From: Cordilura impudica | Taxonomy: Eukaryota > Arthropoda > Insecta > Diptera > Scathophagidae | DNA length: 64,000 nt | NCBI GenBank assembly: GCA_963682025.1 | Contig: OY821521.1 | Span: 50,537,807-50,601,806 of the forward strand | Reading direction: 5' to 3' | Part shown: positions 34,146 to 45,239 of the stretch, one piece after another | How the letters are laid out: each line of letters starts with the position of its first letter | Numbering within the stretch: position 1 is the first letter of the stretch | The notes under the pieces: model-generated | What the model was told of the DNA's origin: nothing | Databases searched by the model: none | What the model saw: the letters and a program-made list of their open reading frames with translations, nothing else | Program-made: the position numbers and the translations under genes

Positions 34146-37000
34146 TGTAATTTTAATTTCTTAATGTTTAATTTTCAATTTTTAATTTTTAATTTTTAAT
34201 TTTTAATTTTTAATTTTTAATTTTTAATTTTTAATTTTTAATTTTTAATTTTTAATTTTTAATTTTTAATTTTTAATTTTTAATTTTTAATTTTTAATTT
34301 TTAATTTTTAATTTTTAATTTTTAATTTTTAATTTTTAATTTTTAATTTTTAATTTTTAATTTTTAATTTTTAATTTTTAATTTTTAATTTTTAATTTTA
34401 AATTTTTAATTTTTAATTTTTAATTTTTAATTTTTAATTTTTAACTTTTAATTTTTAATTTTTAATTCTTAATTTTTAATTTTTAATTTAAAATTTTTAA
34501 TTTTTGATTTTTAATTTTTAATATTTAATTTTTAATTTCTAGTTTTAAATTTTTAATTATTAATTTTTAATTTTTAATTTTTAATTTTTAACTTTTAATT
34601 TTTAATTTTTAATTTTTAATTTTTAATTTTTAATTTTTAATTTTTAATTTTTAATTTTTAATTTTTAATTTGTAGTGATTTTATATTACTGGTACCCTAC
34701 GCATATTTTATATGTTAAGAATTTGGATATTGAAAACATAGCCTAGTGATTTTTGTCAGCTAAGACATTTTGACTTTCAGTTTTTTATTATATTCACTTT
34801 TTAATTATATAACTTCTGTTAATGAGAAAAGACACATCGATATTAATTGAAAATAAATACGCATATATAATATCAGACAATTGACATCCTTTCATTAAAA
34901 ATTTTTTATTTTTAATTTTTAATTTTTAATTTTTAATTTTTAATTTTTAATTTTTAATTTTTAATTTTTAATTTTTAATTTTTAATTTTTAATTTTTAAT
35001 TTTTAATATTTAATTATTAATTTTTAATTTTTAGTTTTTAATTTTTAATTTTTAATTTTTAATTTTTAATTTTTAATTTTTAATTTTTAATTTTTAATTT
35101 TTAGTTTTTAATTTTTAATTTTAAATTTTTAATTTTTAGTTTTTAGTTTTTAATTTTTAATTTTTAATTTTTAATTTTTAATTTTTAATTTTTAATTTTT
35201 AATATTTAATTATTAATTTTTAATTTTTAGTTTTTTATTTTTAATTTTTAATTTTTAATTTTTAATTTTTAATTTTTAATTTTTAATATTTAATTATTAA
35301 TTTTTAATTTTTAATTTTTAATTTTTAATTTTTAATTTTTAATTTTTAATTTTTAATTTTTAATTTTTAATTTTTAATTTTTAATTTTTAATTTTCAATT
35401 TTTAATTTTTAATTTTTAATTTTTAATTTTTAATTTTTAATTTTTAATTTTTAATTTTTAATTTTTAATTTTTATTTTTTAATTTTTAATTTTTAATTTT
35501 TAATTTTTAATTTTTAATTTTTAATTTTTAATTTTTAATTTTTAATTTTTAATTTTTAATTTTTAATTTTTAATTTTTAATTTTTAATTTTTAATTTTTA
35601 ATTTTTAATTTTTAATTTTTAATTTTTAATTTTTAATTTTTAATTTTTAATTTTTAATTTTTAATTTTTAATTTTTAATTTTTAATTTTTAATTTTTAGT
35701 TTTTAATTTTTAATTTTTAATTTTTAATTTTTTATTTTTAATTTTTAATTTTTAATTTCTAATTTTTAATTTTTAATTTTTAATATTTAATTATTAATTT
35801 TTAATTTTTAATTTTTAGTTTTTAATTTTTAATTTTTAATTTTTAATTTTTAATTTTTAATTTTTTATTTTTAATTTTTAATTTTTAATTTTTACTTTTT
35901 AATTTTAAATTTTAAATTTTTAATTTTAAATTTTTAATTTTTAGTTTTTAGTTTTTAATTTTTAATTTTTAATTTTTAATTTTTAATTTTTATTTTTTAT
36001 TTTTAATTTTTAATTTTTAATTTTTAATTTTTAATTTTTAATTTTTAATTTTTGTTTTTAATTTTGAATCTGTAAATTTTAATTTTTAATTTTTAATCTT
36101 TATTTTTTATTTTTAATTTTTAATTTTTAATTTTTAATTTTTAATTTTTAATTTTTAATTTTTAATTTTTAATTTTTAATTTTTAATTTTTAATTTTTGT
36201 TTTTAATTTTGAATCTGTAAATTTTAATTTTTAATTAATTATTAATTTTTAGTTTTTAATTTTTAATTTTTAATTTTTAATTTTTAATTTTTAATTTTTA
36301 ATTTTTAATTTTTAATTTTTAATTTTTAATTTTTAATTTTTAATTTTTAATTTTTAATTTTTAATTTTTAATTTTTAATTTTTAATTTTTAATTTTTAAT
36401 TTTTAATTTTTAATTTTTAATTTTTAATTTTTAATTTTTAATTTTTAATTTTTAATTTTCAATTTTTAATTTTTAATTTTTAATTTTTAATTTTTAATTT
36501 TTAATTTTTAATTATTAATTTTTAATTTTTAGTTTATTAATTTTTAATTTTTAATTTTTAATTTTAAATTTTTAATTTGTAGTTTTTAATTTTTAATTTT
36601 TATTTTTAATTTTTAATTTTTAATTTTTGTTTTTTAATTTTTTAATTTTTAATTTTTAATTTTAACTTTAATTTTTAATTTTTAATTTTTAATTTTTAAT
36701 TTTTAATTTTTAATTTTTAATTTTTAATTTTTAATTTTCAATTTTTAATTTTTAATTTTTAATTATTTATTTTTAATTTTTAGTTTATTAATTTTTAATT
36801 TTAAATTTTTAATTTTTAGTTTTTAATTTTTAATTTTTAATTTTTATTTTTAATTTTTAATTTTTAATTTTTAATTTTTAATTTTTAATTTTTGTTTTTT
36901 AATTTTTTAATTTTTAATTTTTAATTTTAACTTTAATTTTTAATTTTTAGTTTTTAATTTTTAATTTAATTTTTAATTTTAAATTTGAATTTGAATTTTT
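34146..37000 (+). repeat. AATTTTT heptamer satellite, array 1
   Basis: Two blocks (about 34146-34676 and 34897-37000) of the 7-bp unit AATTTTT, separated by about 220 bp of other AT-rich sequence. Variant units recur in longer blocks: GAATCTGTAA at 36066 and 36211 (145 bp apart), AGTTTATTAA at 36531 and 36782 (251 bp), and AACTTTAA at 36664 and 36929 (265 bp). This shows local block duplications. It runs into a Helentron-type 3' end at 37010. Confidence 0.95.
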
Positions 37001-37009
37001 TTTTAATTA

Positions 37010-37330
37010 TGACTTCTAAGGTCTCAAAATGGCTTATAGGGGGTCAAACTTGGGTATTATTATGATGCCGGCTGCGTTAGATAATGAATTTGAGGGGTTT
37101 TCTACTCTAGTATAAGAAAAATAATGAAATTTTTCAAATAGTAATTAATTCTTTTTATAATAGAAATTGTTTTTATAATAGAAATTGGCCAACAAGAAAA
37201 CCAATTAACTCTAAATTTAATTGGTATTCGGATTTAAAGTTTCAGTATCGGCAACAGCTTCAAAGTTGGCCGTATCCAATATTGTGTGGAGGGTATCAAA
37301 AAATCGGTACAGCCGAATTTAACACTTACT
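37010..37330 (+). mobile_element. Helentron-like family X, 3' end (copy X4)
   Basis: Shared with 43090-43430 and 55770-56117: GGCTGCGTTA, GGGGTTTTCTACTCTAGTA, GGCCAACAAGAAAACCAATT. GTGTGGAGGGTA at 37284-37295 is the complement of the family 5' end TACCCTCCACAC. The stem-loop TCGG-TACAG-CCGA follows, then TTTAACACTTACTTG. Preceded by heptamer satellite in TTTTTAA orientation. Confidence 0.7.
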
Positions 37331-37335
37331 TGTTT

Positions 37336-37700
37336 TTTTTCAACATCTGTATTTGACGAAGTTGTATCAAAACAACAAGCGACAATATTTTCTTGCATAT
37401 CCCATTGAAATAAAAGTTCGTACATTGCATCAACCTTTTCTGATCCAGTCAGCTGCAACAAGTAACTCCAATCAATTGTTCAGGACTATCGTTATAATAA
37501 CTTATCATATTACACATTTAAAATTTCTTTCTGTAGTCCTTGTCGTGCACTTCCTTTAAAATCCTCTTTGATTTTTTGTGGTTTTCAAGTCGATTTAACT
37601 GTCTATCAACAGATGGTAGTCGACGGGAGCAGTCTTGATTTTGAATTAGCTAACACCGAGATTCTTAGTCACGGACTTAGTGAACCGCCCTCGTAATGTG
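37336..37700 (-). pseudogene. Fragment of an unclassified transposase-like protein
   Basis: On the minus strand, 37336-37461 reads LQLTGSEKVDAMYELLFQWD, then NIVACCFDTTSSNT. The FDTT(A/S)SNTG motif after a GS-E-A...L..W stretch is known to me from an uncharacterised insect/cnidarian transposon protein family. Further upstream (up to about 37700) short matches such as NRLENHKKSKRILKE occur in other frames. The expected G-x-C after SNT is lost, and the Helentron end sits directly downstream, cutting the gene. Function tentative. Confidence 0.4.
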
Positions 37701-38014
37701 GGTATTAAAATTATTTTTGCTGTTATTAGCTTTTTAGTTTTAAACAAAATAATGTCATTAATTTTTTTGGTGTTGTTGTTTTTTTTTTTCCATTTTTGTT
37801 TGTTTACAACCTTTATTTATCAGACACACTCGACATAATTCTTGTCTCTAAGAATTTGCGATTTATTACTTAAGAAAAAGCACTATGAGAATATTATTGT
37901 GATAATTATAATGGCGCCATTTACACGGCAGGATATTAATTGATATGTTGACGTCCTTGGAAATATTTTTAGCTAAAATCAGAGCATGGTTGGTTGGAGT
38001 TATAATTGTATATA
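37701..38014. other. AT-rich spacer, nothing recognised
   Basis: A poly-T/CC tract at about 37780-37792; no ORF or repeat end identified. Confidence 0.35.
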
Positions 38015-38262
38015 CAGTGTTGGTCAGAACAAAAGCACCCAAAATCACTATTGACCTTTCTTGTATTTTTAAGCATGTTGTTGTGGTTTTTCCAAAAAAA
38101 AATATATAACAGTCCCTTTAGTTTGCAATTTTAATTTTGTCTTTTTGTTTTTAATGTTATACAGAGTAAGAAATGATAAAAATGGAAAAACAACATTAAC
38201 ATACTTAAAAATGCAATAAAGGTCAATAGTGATTTTGGTTGTTTTTATTCTGACCAACACTG
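38015..38262. mobile_element. TA-flanked MITE with about 60-bp TIRs (Tc1/mariner type)
   Basis: The arms begin CAGTGTTGGTCAGAA on both sides and stay alike through CCAAAATCACTATTGACCTT to CTTAAAAAT. TA precedes (38013-38014) and follows (38263-38264). 248 bp, no gene. Confidence 0.85.
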
Positions 38263-38655
38263 TAAATGTGGGCTTAACATGTGATGAAGCATTAAACAAT
38301 ATCCCTACATTTTATTTGGTTGCTGTTGATTTTCCAAATGAATCGTCTAGAAACAAAAAAATTATTTGCAAATAATTCTGCTTAATTAAACGTACCACAA
38401 AAAAAGTGCCCACATAAATCATGGATTGCACTTTCAACTGAAATTCAATATTATTTTGATTTCCACGTAAAATCTGGTTAATTACTTCATTTTGTAGCTG
38501 CAAATAATAAAAAAACAATTAAAACCCTCTTAAAATATTAAAAAAAATAAAACTTTAGTAACTTTCAAATTTTTTTAGTTTGCCAGTAGAAGCTTTAGTT
38601 TGTGGCTTAAGTTTAGATGGAAGTTTTTTATTTTCAGCCGCATTTTTTTTATATA
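38263..38655. other. AT-rich spacer, nothing recognised
   Basis: No supported feature between the MITE and the Tc1 element. Confidence 0.35.
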
Positions 38656-38959
38656 CAGTGAATTCCAAAACTGTTCTCAAAAAATATTTTTTTTTATTAC
38701 AATAATTATAAAGTGATCAAAAAATGGTTCATTAGTTTATGGTATTTTTTATGTTTGTTGGTGTACTATTAACATATGTTCAGCGTCACTCTTTGAAAAA
38801 TGCTTGTATTGTTCCGTTATTTATACCGTTATCTCGAAATTTTTGTGAACACTTGTGTAACTAATAAGTTTTATGTTTTTCTCGTGATTCCGTGTAGTTG
38901 TATCAAATACAAAACATCAAATCAATTTAAAATTAATCAATTGTTTTAGCCGAAATAAC

Positions 38960-39779
38960 TATGGCTAAAGTTATCCCACCTCTAATGGAAGGACATAGAA
39001 AATGATATTTTAAGTGGCAAATCTGTGCCAAGCCAAGTCGTTAAAAAGAATAAAGGTAAACGGCACCCCAAACTCAATCCACATATAAAGAGAGTAGTGA
39101 GACGTCTTGTACTGTCAGGAGCCGATGAGAACGCTACAGATGCCAATAAAGAACTAAGGGAAACTCTAGAAATTGATATGTCCAATCAGACAATTCGTAA
39201 ATGCCACAAAGAGAGCGGAATGAGAAAAAAAACAAAAATTAAGAAGCCGCTTTTACCAACCAAGCAGCGGGCCACTCGTCTTAAATTCGCGAAAGAACAT
39301 GTGGATTGGAAAATACATCGATTAGGCTCCGGTGGCAGGGCTTGGTCATGAAATGATACAAAAGTAGGTATCACATCCCGTAATATTCAAGAGACAATAA
39401 AATTTGAAGGAGGTTCCTTAATGATTTGGGGAAGCTTCCAAGAAGAAAAGTTAGGAATCCTTCGCAAAATTGGTGGTATAATGAAAGCAGAACATTATAT
39501 TGAAATTTTAAGGGATTCCTACCCGCCTAGTCTTGAAGTTTTTTGTTGTGAACCAGGTGACACCCTTTTTATGCAGCATAATGATCCCAAGCATAAAGCC
39601 AATGTTACCACTAAGTGGCTTCAGGACAGTATTCAAAAGATAATTGTTAATTACAATGGGCACTGGTGAATGAGGAATGGTATAAAATAGATATGTTAAT
39701 TTTACGAAATTTAATAAATGGTATTCCAAAAACGCTCCAGCTTGTCATCAAAGCTAAAGGTGGTCATATTAAATACTAA
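38960..39779 (+). pseudogene. Tc1-like transposase, internally deleted
   Basis: The N-terminal helix-turn-helix part starts at ATG 38960 but shifts frame within 15 codons. The main frame (39025-39351) shows KGKRHPKLNPHIKRVVRRLV and RLKFAKEHVDWK, then jumps to HRLGSGGRAWS. The WSDET segment carrying the first catalytic Asp is missing. The next frame has GGSLMIWGSF and FMQHNDPKHKANV (second Asp present). It then passes from YNGHW to NEEWYKID, skipping the SPDLNPIE segment with the third acid, and ends with QLVIKAKGGHIKY at 39779. Two separate deletions therefore remove catalytic residues, so the protein cannot be active. Confidence 0.8.
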
Positions 39780-40086
39780 AATAACGTTTTTAATAATAAA
39801 TTTAAGCCAATGTTCACAAACTCACAAAAGTGTTCACAAAAATCAATTTGTTTTTATACCCTCCACACCTCGGTGGCAGAGGGTATATATAAGTTTGTCA
39901 TTCCGTTTGTAACATATCGAAATAAATTCCGGAGACCCCAAAACCATATATTTTCTTGATCATTATAACAAGGGAAGTTGATTTAGCGATGACCGTCTCT
40001 CCGTCTGTCTGTGGAAATCACGATCACGCCGTCAATATCTAAACTTGACCGTTCGTTTTTGTATAAAATCGTTTATTAACATCCCA

Positions 40087-41039
40087 AATTAAAAATTAAA
40101 AATTAAAAAATAAAAATTAAAAATAAAAAATTAAAAATTAAAAATTAAAAATTAAAAATTAAAAATTAAAAATTAAAAATTAAAAATTAAAAATTAAAAA
40201 TTAAAAATTAAAAATTAAAAATTAAAAATTAAAAATTAAAAATTAAAAATTAAAAATTAAAAATTAAAAATTAAAAATTAAAAATTAAAAATTAAAAATT
40301 AAAAATTAAAAATTAAAAAGTAAAAATTAAAAAGTAAAAATTAAAAATTAAAAATTAACAATTAAAAATTAAAAATTAAAAATTAAAAATTAAAAATTTA
40401 AAATTTAAAATTTAAAATTTAAAATTAAAAATTAAAAGTTAAAAATTAAAAATTAAAATTTTAAAATTTAAAATTTAAAATAAAAATTAAAAATTAAAAA
40501 TTAAAAATTAAAAATTAAAAATTAAAAATTAAAAATTAAAAATTAAAAATTAAAAACTAAAAATTAAAAATGAACACTGAAAAATAAAAAATGAAAAATT
40601 AAAAAAAATAAAAATTAAATATTAAAAATTGAAAATTACAAATTACAAATTAAAAATTAAAAAATAAAAATTAAAAATTAAAAATTAAAAATTAAAAATT
40701 AAAAATTAAAAATTAATAATTAAAAATTAAAAATTAAAAATTAAAAATAAAAAATTAAAAATTAAAAAATTAAAAATTAAAAATTAAAAATTAAAAATTA
40801 AAAATTAAATATTAATAATTAAAAATTAATAATTAAAAAGTAAAAATTAAAAATTAAAAAATTAAAATATTAAAAAATTAAAATTAAAAATTAAAAATTA
40901 AAAAATAAAGACTAAAAATTAAAAATTTAAAATTAAAAATTAAAAATTAATAATTAAAAATTAAAAGTTAAAAATTAAAAATTAGAAATTTAAAATTAAA
41001 AATTAAAGATTAAAAATTAAAAATTGAAAATTAATAATA
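40087..41039 (-). repeat. AATTTTT heptamer satellite, array 2a (plus strand AAAAATT)
   Basis: Tandem AAAAATT units with variants AAAAAGT and AAATTTA. It begins directly after the family X 5' segment and ends at the 3' tail of the LINE fragment, where (TAA)n/(ATT)n merges into it. Confidence 0.95.
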
Positions 41040-41862
41040 ATAATAATATAACCTCGCCCGTCGTCTTTAAATTACGAGCCTCTATACCGGTCATAGGTTG
41101 TCTACAAGATTACTCCATCTATCTCTTCGTTCAGCAACTTCTTTGAGTTCCCCAATGTTGTTGTATCTTCGTCCAGGACCGTCTGCTTCAAGACCGTTTT
41201 GTTCAAGCCTGTTTATTTCACCCAATGTTGATCTTCGCCAGGTGGTTCTTGGTCTTCCTACTCTTCTACTTCTTTGGTGGTTGTATACCAAAGCTTGGTG
41301 ACATACTTCGTCCGATGGCTTACGAAGTGTATGTCCTATCCATCCAAACTTCCTCCGCCGAACTTCCACATTTCTGTCGTACATATCCGTCCTCGCCCAG
41401 AGTTCTTCGTTTGTTATTCTATTGGGCCAGAACACCCCAAGGATTCTGCGAAGACATGTATTGACAAAAGTGCGCAGTTTGTTTTGTACAGACTCCGTTA
41501 CAAACCATGTTTCACATCCGTAGAGTAGGACAGAAAGGACACAAGCTTTATACAGACGGATTTTCGTGCTGAGGCTGTAGTCTTTTGAGCTCCATACCTT
41601 GCGAAGTTGAGTATATGAGCCCAGCGCCTTCTTTATTCTATTTTGCACATCTTTTACGGTACCACCATTTTCAGATATTATACTTCCAAAGTAAGTAAAT
41701 TCCTCAACACGTTCAACTTGATGCTACAAGAAGTTTAGTTGCTCTGTTGACGTTGTGTTTATCCGCATTTCTTTGGTTTTTCCTACATTTATCTTAAGCC
41801 CAACTTTGGAGGATTCAAGTTCCAGGTCTTTAAGTTTGCTTTGCATATCAATAAACCTGTGT
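41040..41862 (-). pseudogene. Non-LTR retrotransposon RT fragment (RTE-like), 5'-truncated
   Basis: On the minus strand 41091-41648 is open and reads QNRIKKALGSYTQLRKVWSS, YKACVLSVLLYGCETW, CLRRILGVFWPNRITNEELW, RRKFGWIGHTLRKP and GRPRTTWRR. These are the C-terminal part of a reverse transcriptase and the following region typical of RTE-like elements. Upstream, to 41862, the same protein continues as DMQSKLKDLELESSKVGLKI and VEEFTYFGSIISENGGTVKD, with one stop (TAG) near 41730. After the ORF stop there is a short 3' UTR and an (ATT)n tail at 41028-41052 that passes into heptamer satellite. The catalytic FADD box and endonuclease are missing. Confidence 0.8.
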
Positions 41863-42970
41863 GTTAAAAATTAAAAATTAAAAATAAAAAATAAAAAATT
41901 AAAAATTAAAAATTAAAAATTAAAAATTAAAAATTAAAAATTAAAAATTAAAAATTAAAAATTAAAAATTAAAAATTAAAAATTAAAAATTAAAAATTAA
42001 AAATTAAAAATTAAAAATTAAAAATTAAAAATTAAAAATTAAAAATTAAAAATTAAAAATTAAAAATCAAAAATTAAAAATTAAAAACAAAAAATTAAAA
42101 ATTAAAATTAAAAATTAAAAACTAAAAATTAAAAATTAAAAACTAAAAATTGAAAATTAAAAATTAAAAATTAAAAATTAAAAATTAAAAATTAAAAATC
42201 AAAAATTAAAAATTAAAAATTAAAAATTAAAAATTAAAAATTAAAAATTAAAAATTAAAAATTAAATATTAAAAATTAAAAATTAAAAATTAAAAATTAA
42301 AAATGAAAAATTAAAAATTAAAAATTAAAAATTAAAAATTAAAAATTAAAAATTAAAAATTAAAAATTAAAAATTAAAAATTAAAAATTAAAAATTAAAA
42401 ATTAAAAATTAAAAATTAAAAATTAAAAATTAAAAATTAAAAATTAAAAATTAAAAATTAAAAATTAAAAATTAAAAATTAAAAATTAAAAATTAAAAAT
42501 TAAAAATTAAAAACTAAAAATTAAAAATTAAAAATTAAAAAATAAAAGTTAAAAATTTTAAATTAAAAACTAAAAGTTAAAAATTAAAAATTAAAAATTA
42601 AAAATTAAAAATCAAAAATTAAAAATTAAAAATAAAAATTAAAAATTAAAAATTAAAAATTAAAAATTAAAAATTAAAAATTAAAAATTAAAAATTAAAA
42701 ATTAAAAATTAAAAATTAAAAATTAAAAATTAAAAATTAAAAATTAAAAATTAAAAATTAAAAATTAAAAATTAAAAATGAAAAATTAAAAATTAAAAAT
42801 GAAAAATTAAAAATTAAAAATTAAAAATTAAAAATTAAAAATTAAAAATTAAAAATTAATAATTAAAAATTAAAAGTTAAAAATTAAAAATTTAAAGTTT
42901 AAACTTTAAAATTTAAAATTAAAAATTAGAAACTAAAAATTAAATATTAAAATTTAAAAATTAAAAATCT
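41863..42970 (-). repeat. AATTTTT heptamer satellite, array 2b (plus strand AAAAATT)
   Basis: It resumes after the LINE fragment, same unit and orientation as array 2a, with scattered ACTAAAA and TGAAAAA variants. It ends where the family X 3' region starts (about 42971). Confidence 0.95.
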
Positions 42971-43610
42971 TAGTTTCATTCTTTAGTTTCTTACCAGTTT
43001 CTATTATTTTTGTTTTTTGTATTAAATAGAATTATTTTAAAATTTCCTTTTTTTTAATATTTATAATTTATAGCCAAAAAAAGGATCATTAGATTTTTTT
43101 TGAAGTATCGTATGACTTTTAAAGTCTCAAAAAAACTTATAGGGTCAAACTTTGGATATTACTATGATGCAGGCTGCGTTAAATAATGAATTTCAATGGT
43201 GTTCTCCGAGTTTGAAGTACTTAGGGGTTTTCTACTCTAGTAAATGAAAAATAATGAAATTTTTCAAATAGTAATTAATTCTTTTTAAGCATCATTGTTT
43301 TTTATAATAGAAATTGGCCAACAAGAAAACCAATTAACTTTAAATTTAATTGGTATTCGGATTTAATGTTTCAGTATCGGCAACAGTATCAAAGAGGTGC
43401 CGTACCTGCTGAATTTAACACTCTTACTTGTTTTACTTAAATTTTAAGAAAACAATTTTTTTTTAATTTAGTTCTGTCACTTACTTTTAAGGCAATATGT
43501 ACTGAATTCAATATAAAAAAAAAAAACATTAATAAATTGTTGTTATAAACAACTTTTATTGAAAGAAATTCAAAATTTTATGTTTTTATGAACGGTTTTG
43601 GAAGTCACTG

Positions 43611-44137
43611 TATATATTTTTTAGTTTTTCCACTACATTATCAAATTGGTTCATGGCAATTCGTGTCTACAAAGACCTGTATGTTTTATATATGTACGAG
43701 ATAGCGTACTCTAGCATTAATTTTTTTTTCTATTTAGTTGAATTCTTGGTACTTTATTATTATTTTTTTTTAATAATATTTTTAAAATGCGTGTCGTTGT
43801 AAAATGTTTTTTTTTTTATTTATGCTGTTATAAAACATGGGTTTTTAATTGTACAAATTAAATAAATAAAAACTTGCAAATGCGAACAGTTTCCTTGACG
43901 TCCGTTCTTTACATTGTATTTTATTAAAATGAATTAAACCATTTTTTAGCTGTCGCGCTTAAATATCTCTTTTACAACAAAATTTTCAGAATTGATGAAA
44001 CAAACAAAGATAATTGTAAAGATAACAGAGTACAACAATTTTCCGACTGCTGCACGGTGTAAAATACTTTTAAATTCGAATACTATTTAATTTTAAAGTT
44101 ATTTGCTTTTGTTTTTTTTTACCAGTATTTATTATAA
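43611..44137. other. AT-rich spacer, nothing recognised
   Basis: Contains poly-T tracts; no ORF, TIR or repeat end recognised. Confidence 0.35.
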
Positions 44138-44515
44138 CTAGCAGATTCCAGCCCTCGAAATTCGAGTGCAAATTCTAGGAAACTTAATTTTTTCATTAAA
44201 TAAAAACCCTAAAGGTATGCTAATCAATTACAGCCAATTCACAAATCAACACAAAAAAACAAACTCATTTTTATTACAAACACATTAACAAATTTAATAA
44301 ACACACACATAGCATTGTATAATTTTATGTATGTGTTATTAGCTACTTTAAATTCAATTTACTCAAAATAAAGGAATAAATTTTAAAATTTGTAAATCTG
44401 CAAAACGGCTAAAAAGAAATACCTTTCAAATAATATACGTTTGGTTAAAATCGGGATAAAACGGCAGAATAAAACATCGGTCACAAGAAGTCGCCTAGCC
44501 TATTAATATTATAGA
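44138..44515 (-). mobile_element. Non-autonomous Helitron, copy 8
   Basis: CTAG 44138-44141, hairpin CTCGAAATTCGAG, 5' TCTATAATATTAATAGGC at 44515. Full length (378 bp) and close to copies 2 and 3. Confidence 0.85.
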
Positions 44516-45239
44516 TGTCTTATTTATTATGTTTTTTATTAAAACAATGTGGTTTTTTATAGAAAGAATTCATTTCTATCTGAAAACTGCATTACACTAT
44601 ACAACAATTTTCGAAGATTTTTAATTTTTTAACTTTTCTCATTCGATCAAAGGGTTTTCTTAATTTGGAAAAAATTTATAAATAATAATGCTGATCTCTT
44701 TTCCCGAATAAGAATTCCACAAATTATTGTTTAAAAAGTGATTTCAATAAGAAAAAAAAAATCGATCGGAATTTTGTTGCCTCTTAAAGCTAAAAGTTAT
44801 TCTTCGGTATACTTCCCAATGTTATAATGTTATATTTTGGTGGCTGTAAAACCAGTACTTTTATGTCAGCTACTACATAATTTAACTAACAAGCTTTTGA
44901 AATGCCATTCTAAAATATTTTGTTTATTTGATTTGCATTTGAAGTTAATCGTTTCTTTACACAAACATTGTATATATGAGCATTTTGCCAAGATGATGCC
45001 CTTGAAGGTGTATTTCAACTTGTCAAAAAATATTTCATATAAATCAAAACGAACAAATTACATATCAAAGAATTAAATTACACAAAGACTTCACACACTC
45101 TGCAAAAAATAAAAGAACGAACAAATATTTTCCCAGGAATCCTTTTTTAAATTTAAGCTTTTTGATCAGGTACTCGTATAATCCGATTAACAATGAAAAA
45201 CCGGTTTTTTGGATTTGAAAACAATTTTATTCTTTAAAG
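44516..45239. other. AT-rich spacer with unsupported ORF
   Basis: A 79-codon frame at 44837-45076 starts MVAVKPVLLCQLLHNL but has no recognised motif, and I do not call it a gene. No repeat end recognised. Confidence 0.3.

Larger units (their letters stand above)
39855..43430 (+). mobile_element. Helentron-like family X, complete composite copy X1
   Basis: 5' end TATACCCTCCACACC, then GGCAGAGGGTATATA and TTTGTCATTCCGTTTGTAAC, up to AACATCCCAAA at 40086. Then heptamer satellite, a LINE fragment and more satellite. It ends with the family 3' region ...GCTGAATTTAACACTC and TTACTTG at 43430. It is flanked by T runs (TTTGTTT and TTTTACTT) within the Tc1 element. The 3' subterminal repeat has decayed in this copy. 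No replication or helicase protein is encoded. Confidence 0.7.
38656..43610 (+). mobile_element. Tc1-like transposon split by a Helentron-like insertion
   Basis: The left end CAGTGAATTCCAAAACTGTTC and right end GAACGGTTTTGGAAGTCACTG are inverted, with TA outside both (38654-38655 and 43611-43612). The left 1.2 kb carries the transposase; the right about 180 bp is the 3' flank. Between them (39855-43430) lies a foreign block, family X with satellite and LINE DNA. Without it the Tc1 element would be about 1.4 kb. Confidence 0.75.

Noticed and set aside
41098..41528. Plus-strand ORFs opposite the RTE-like fragment
   Set aside because: Antisense shadows of the reverse transcriptase frame.
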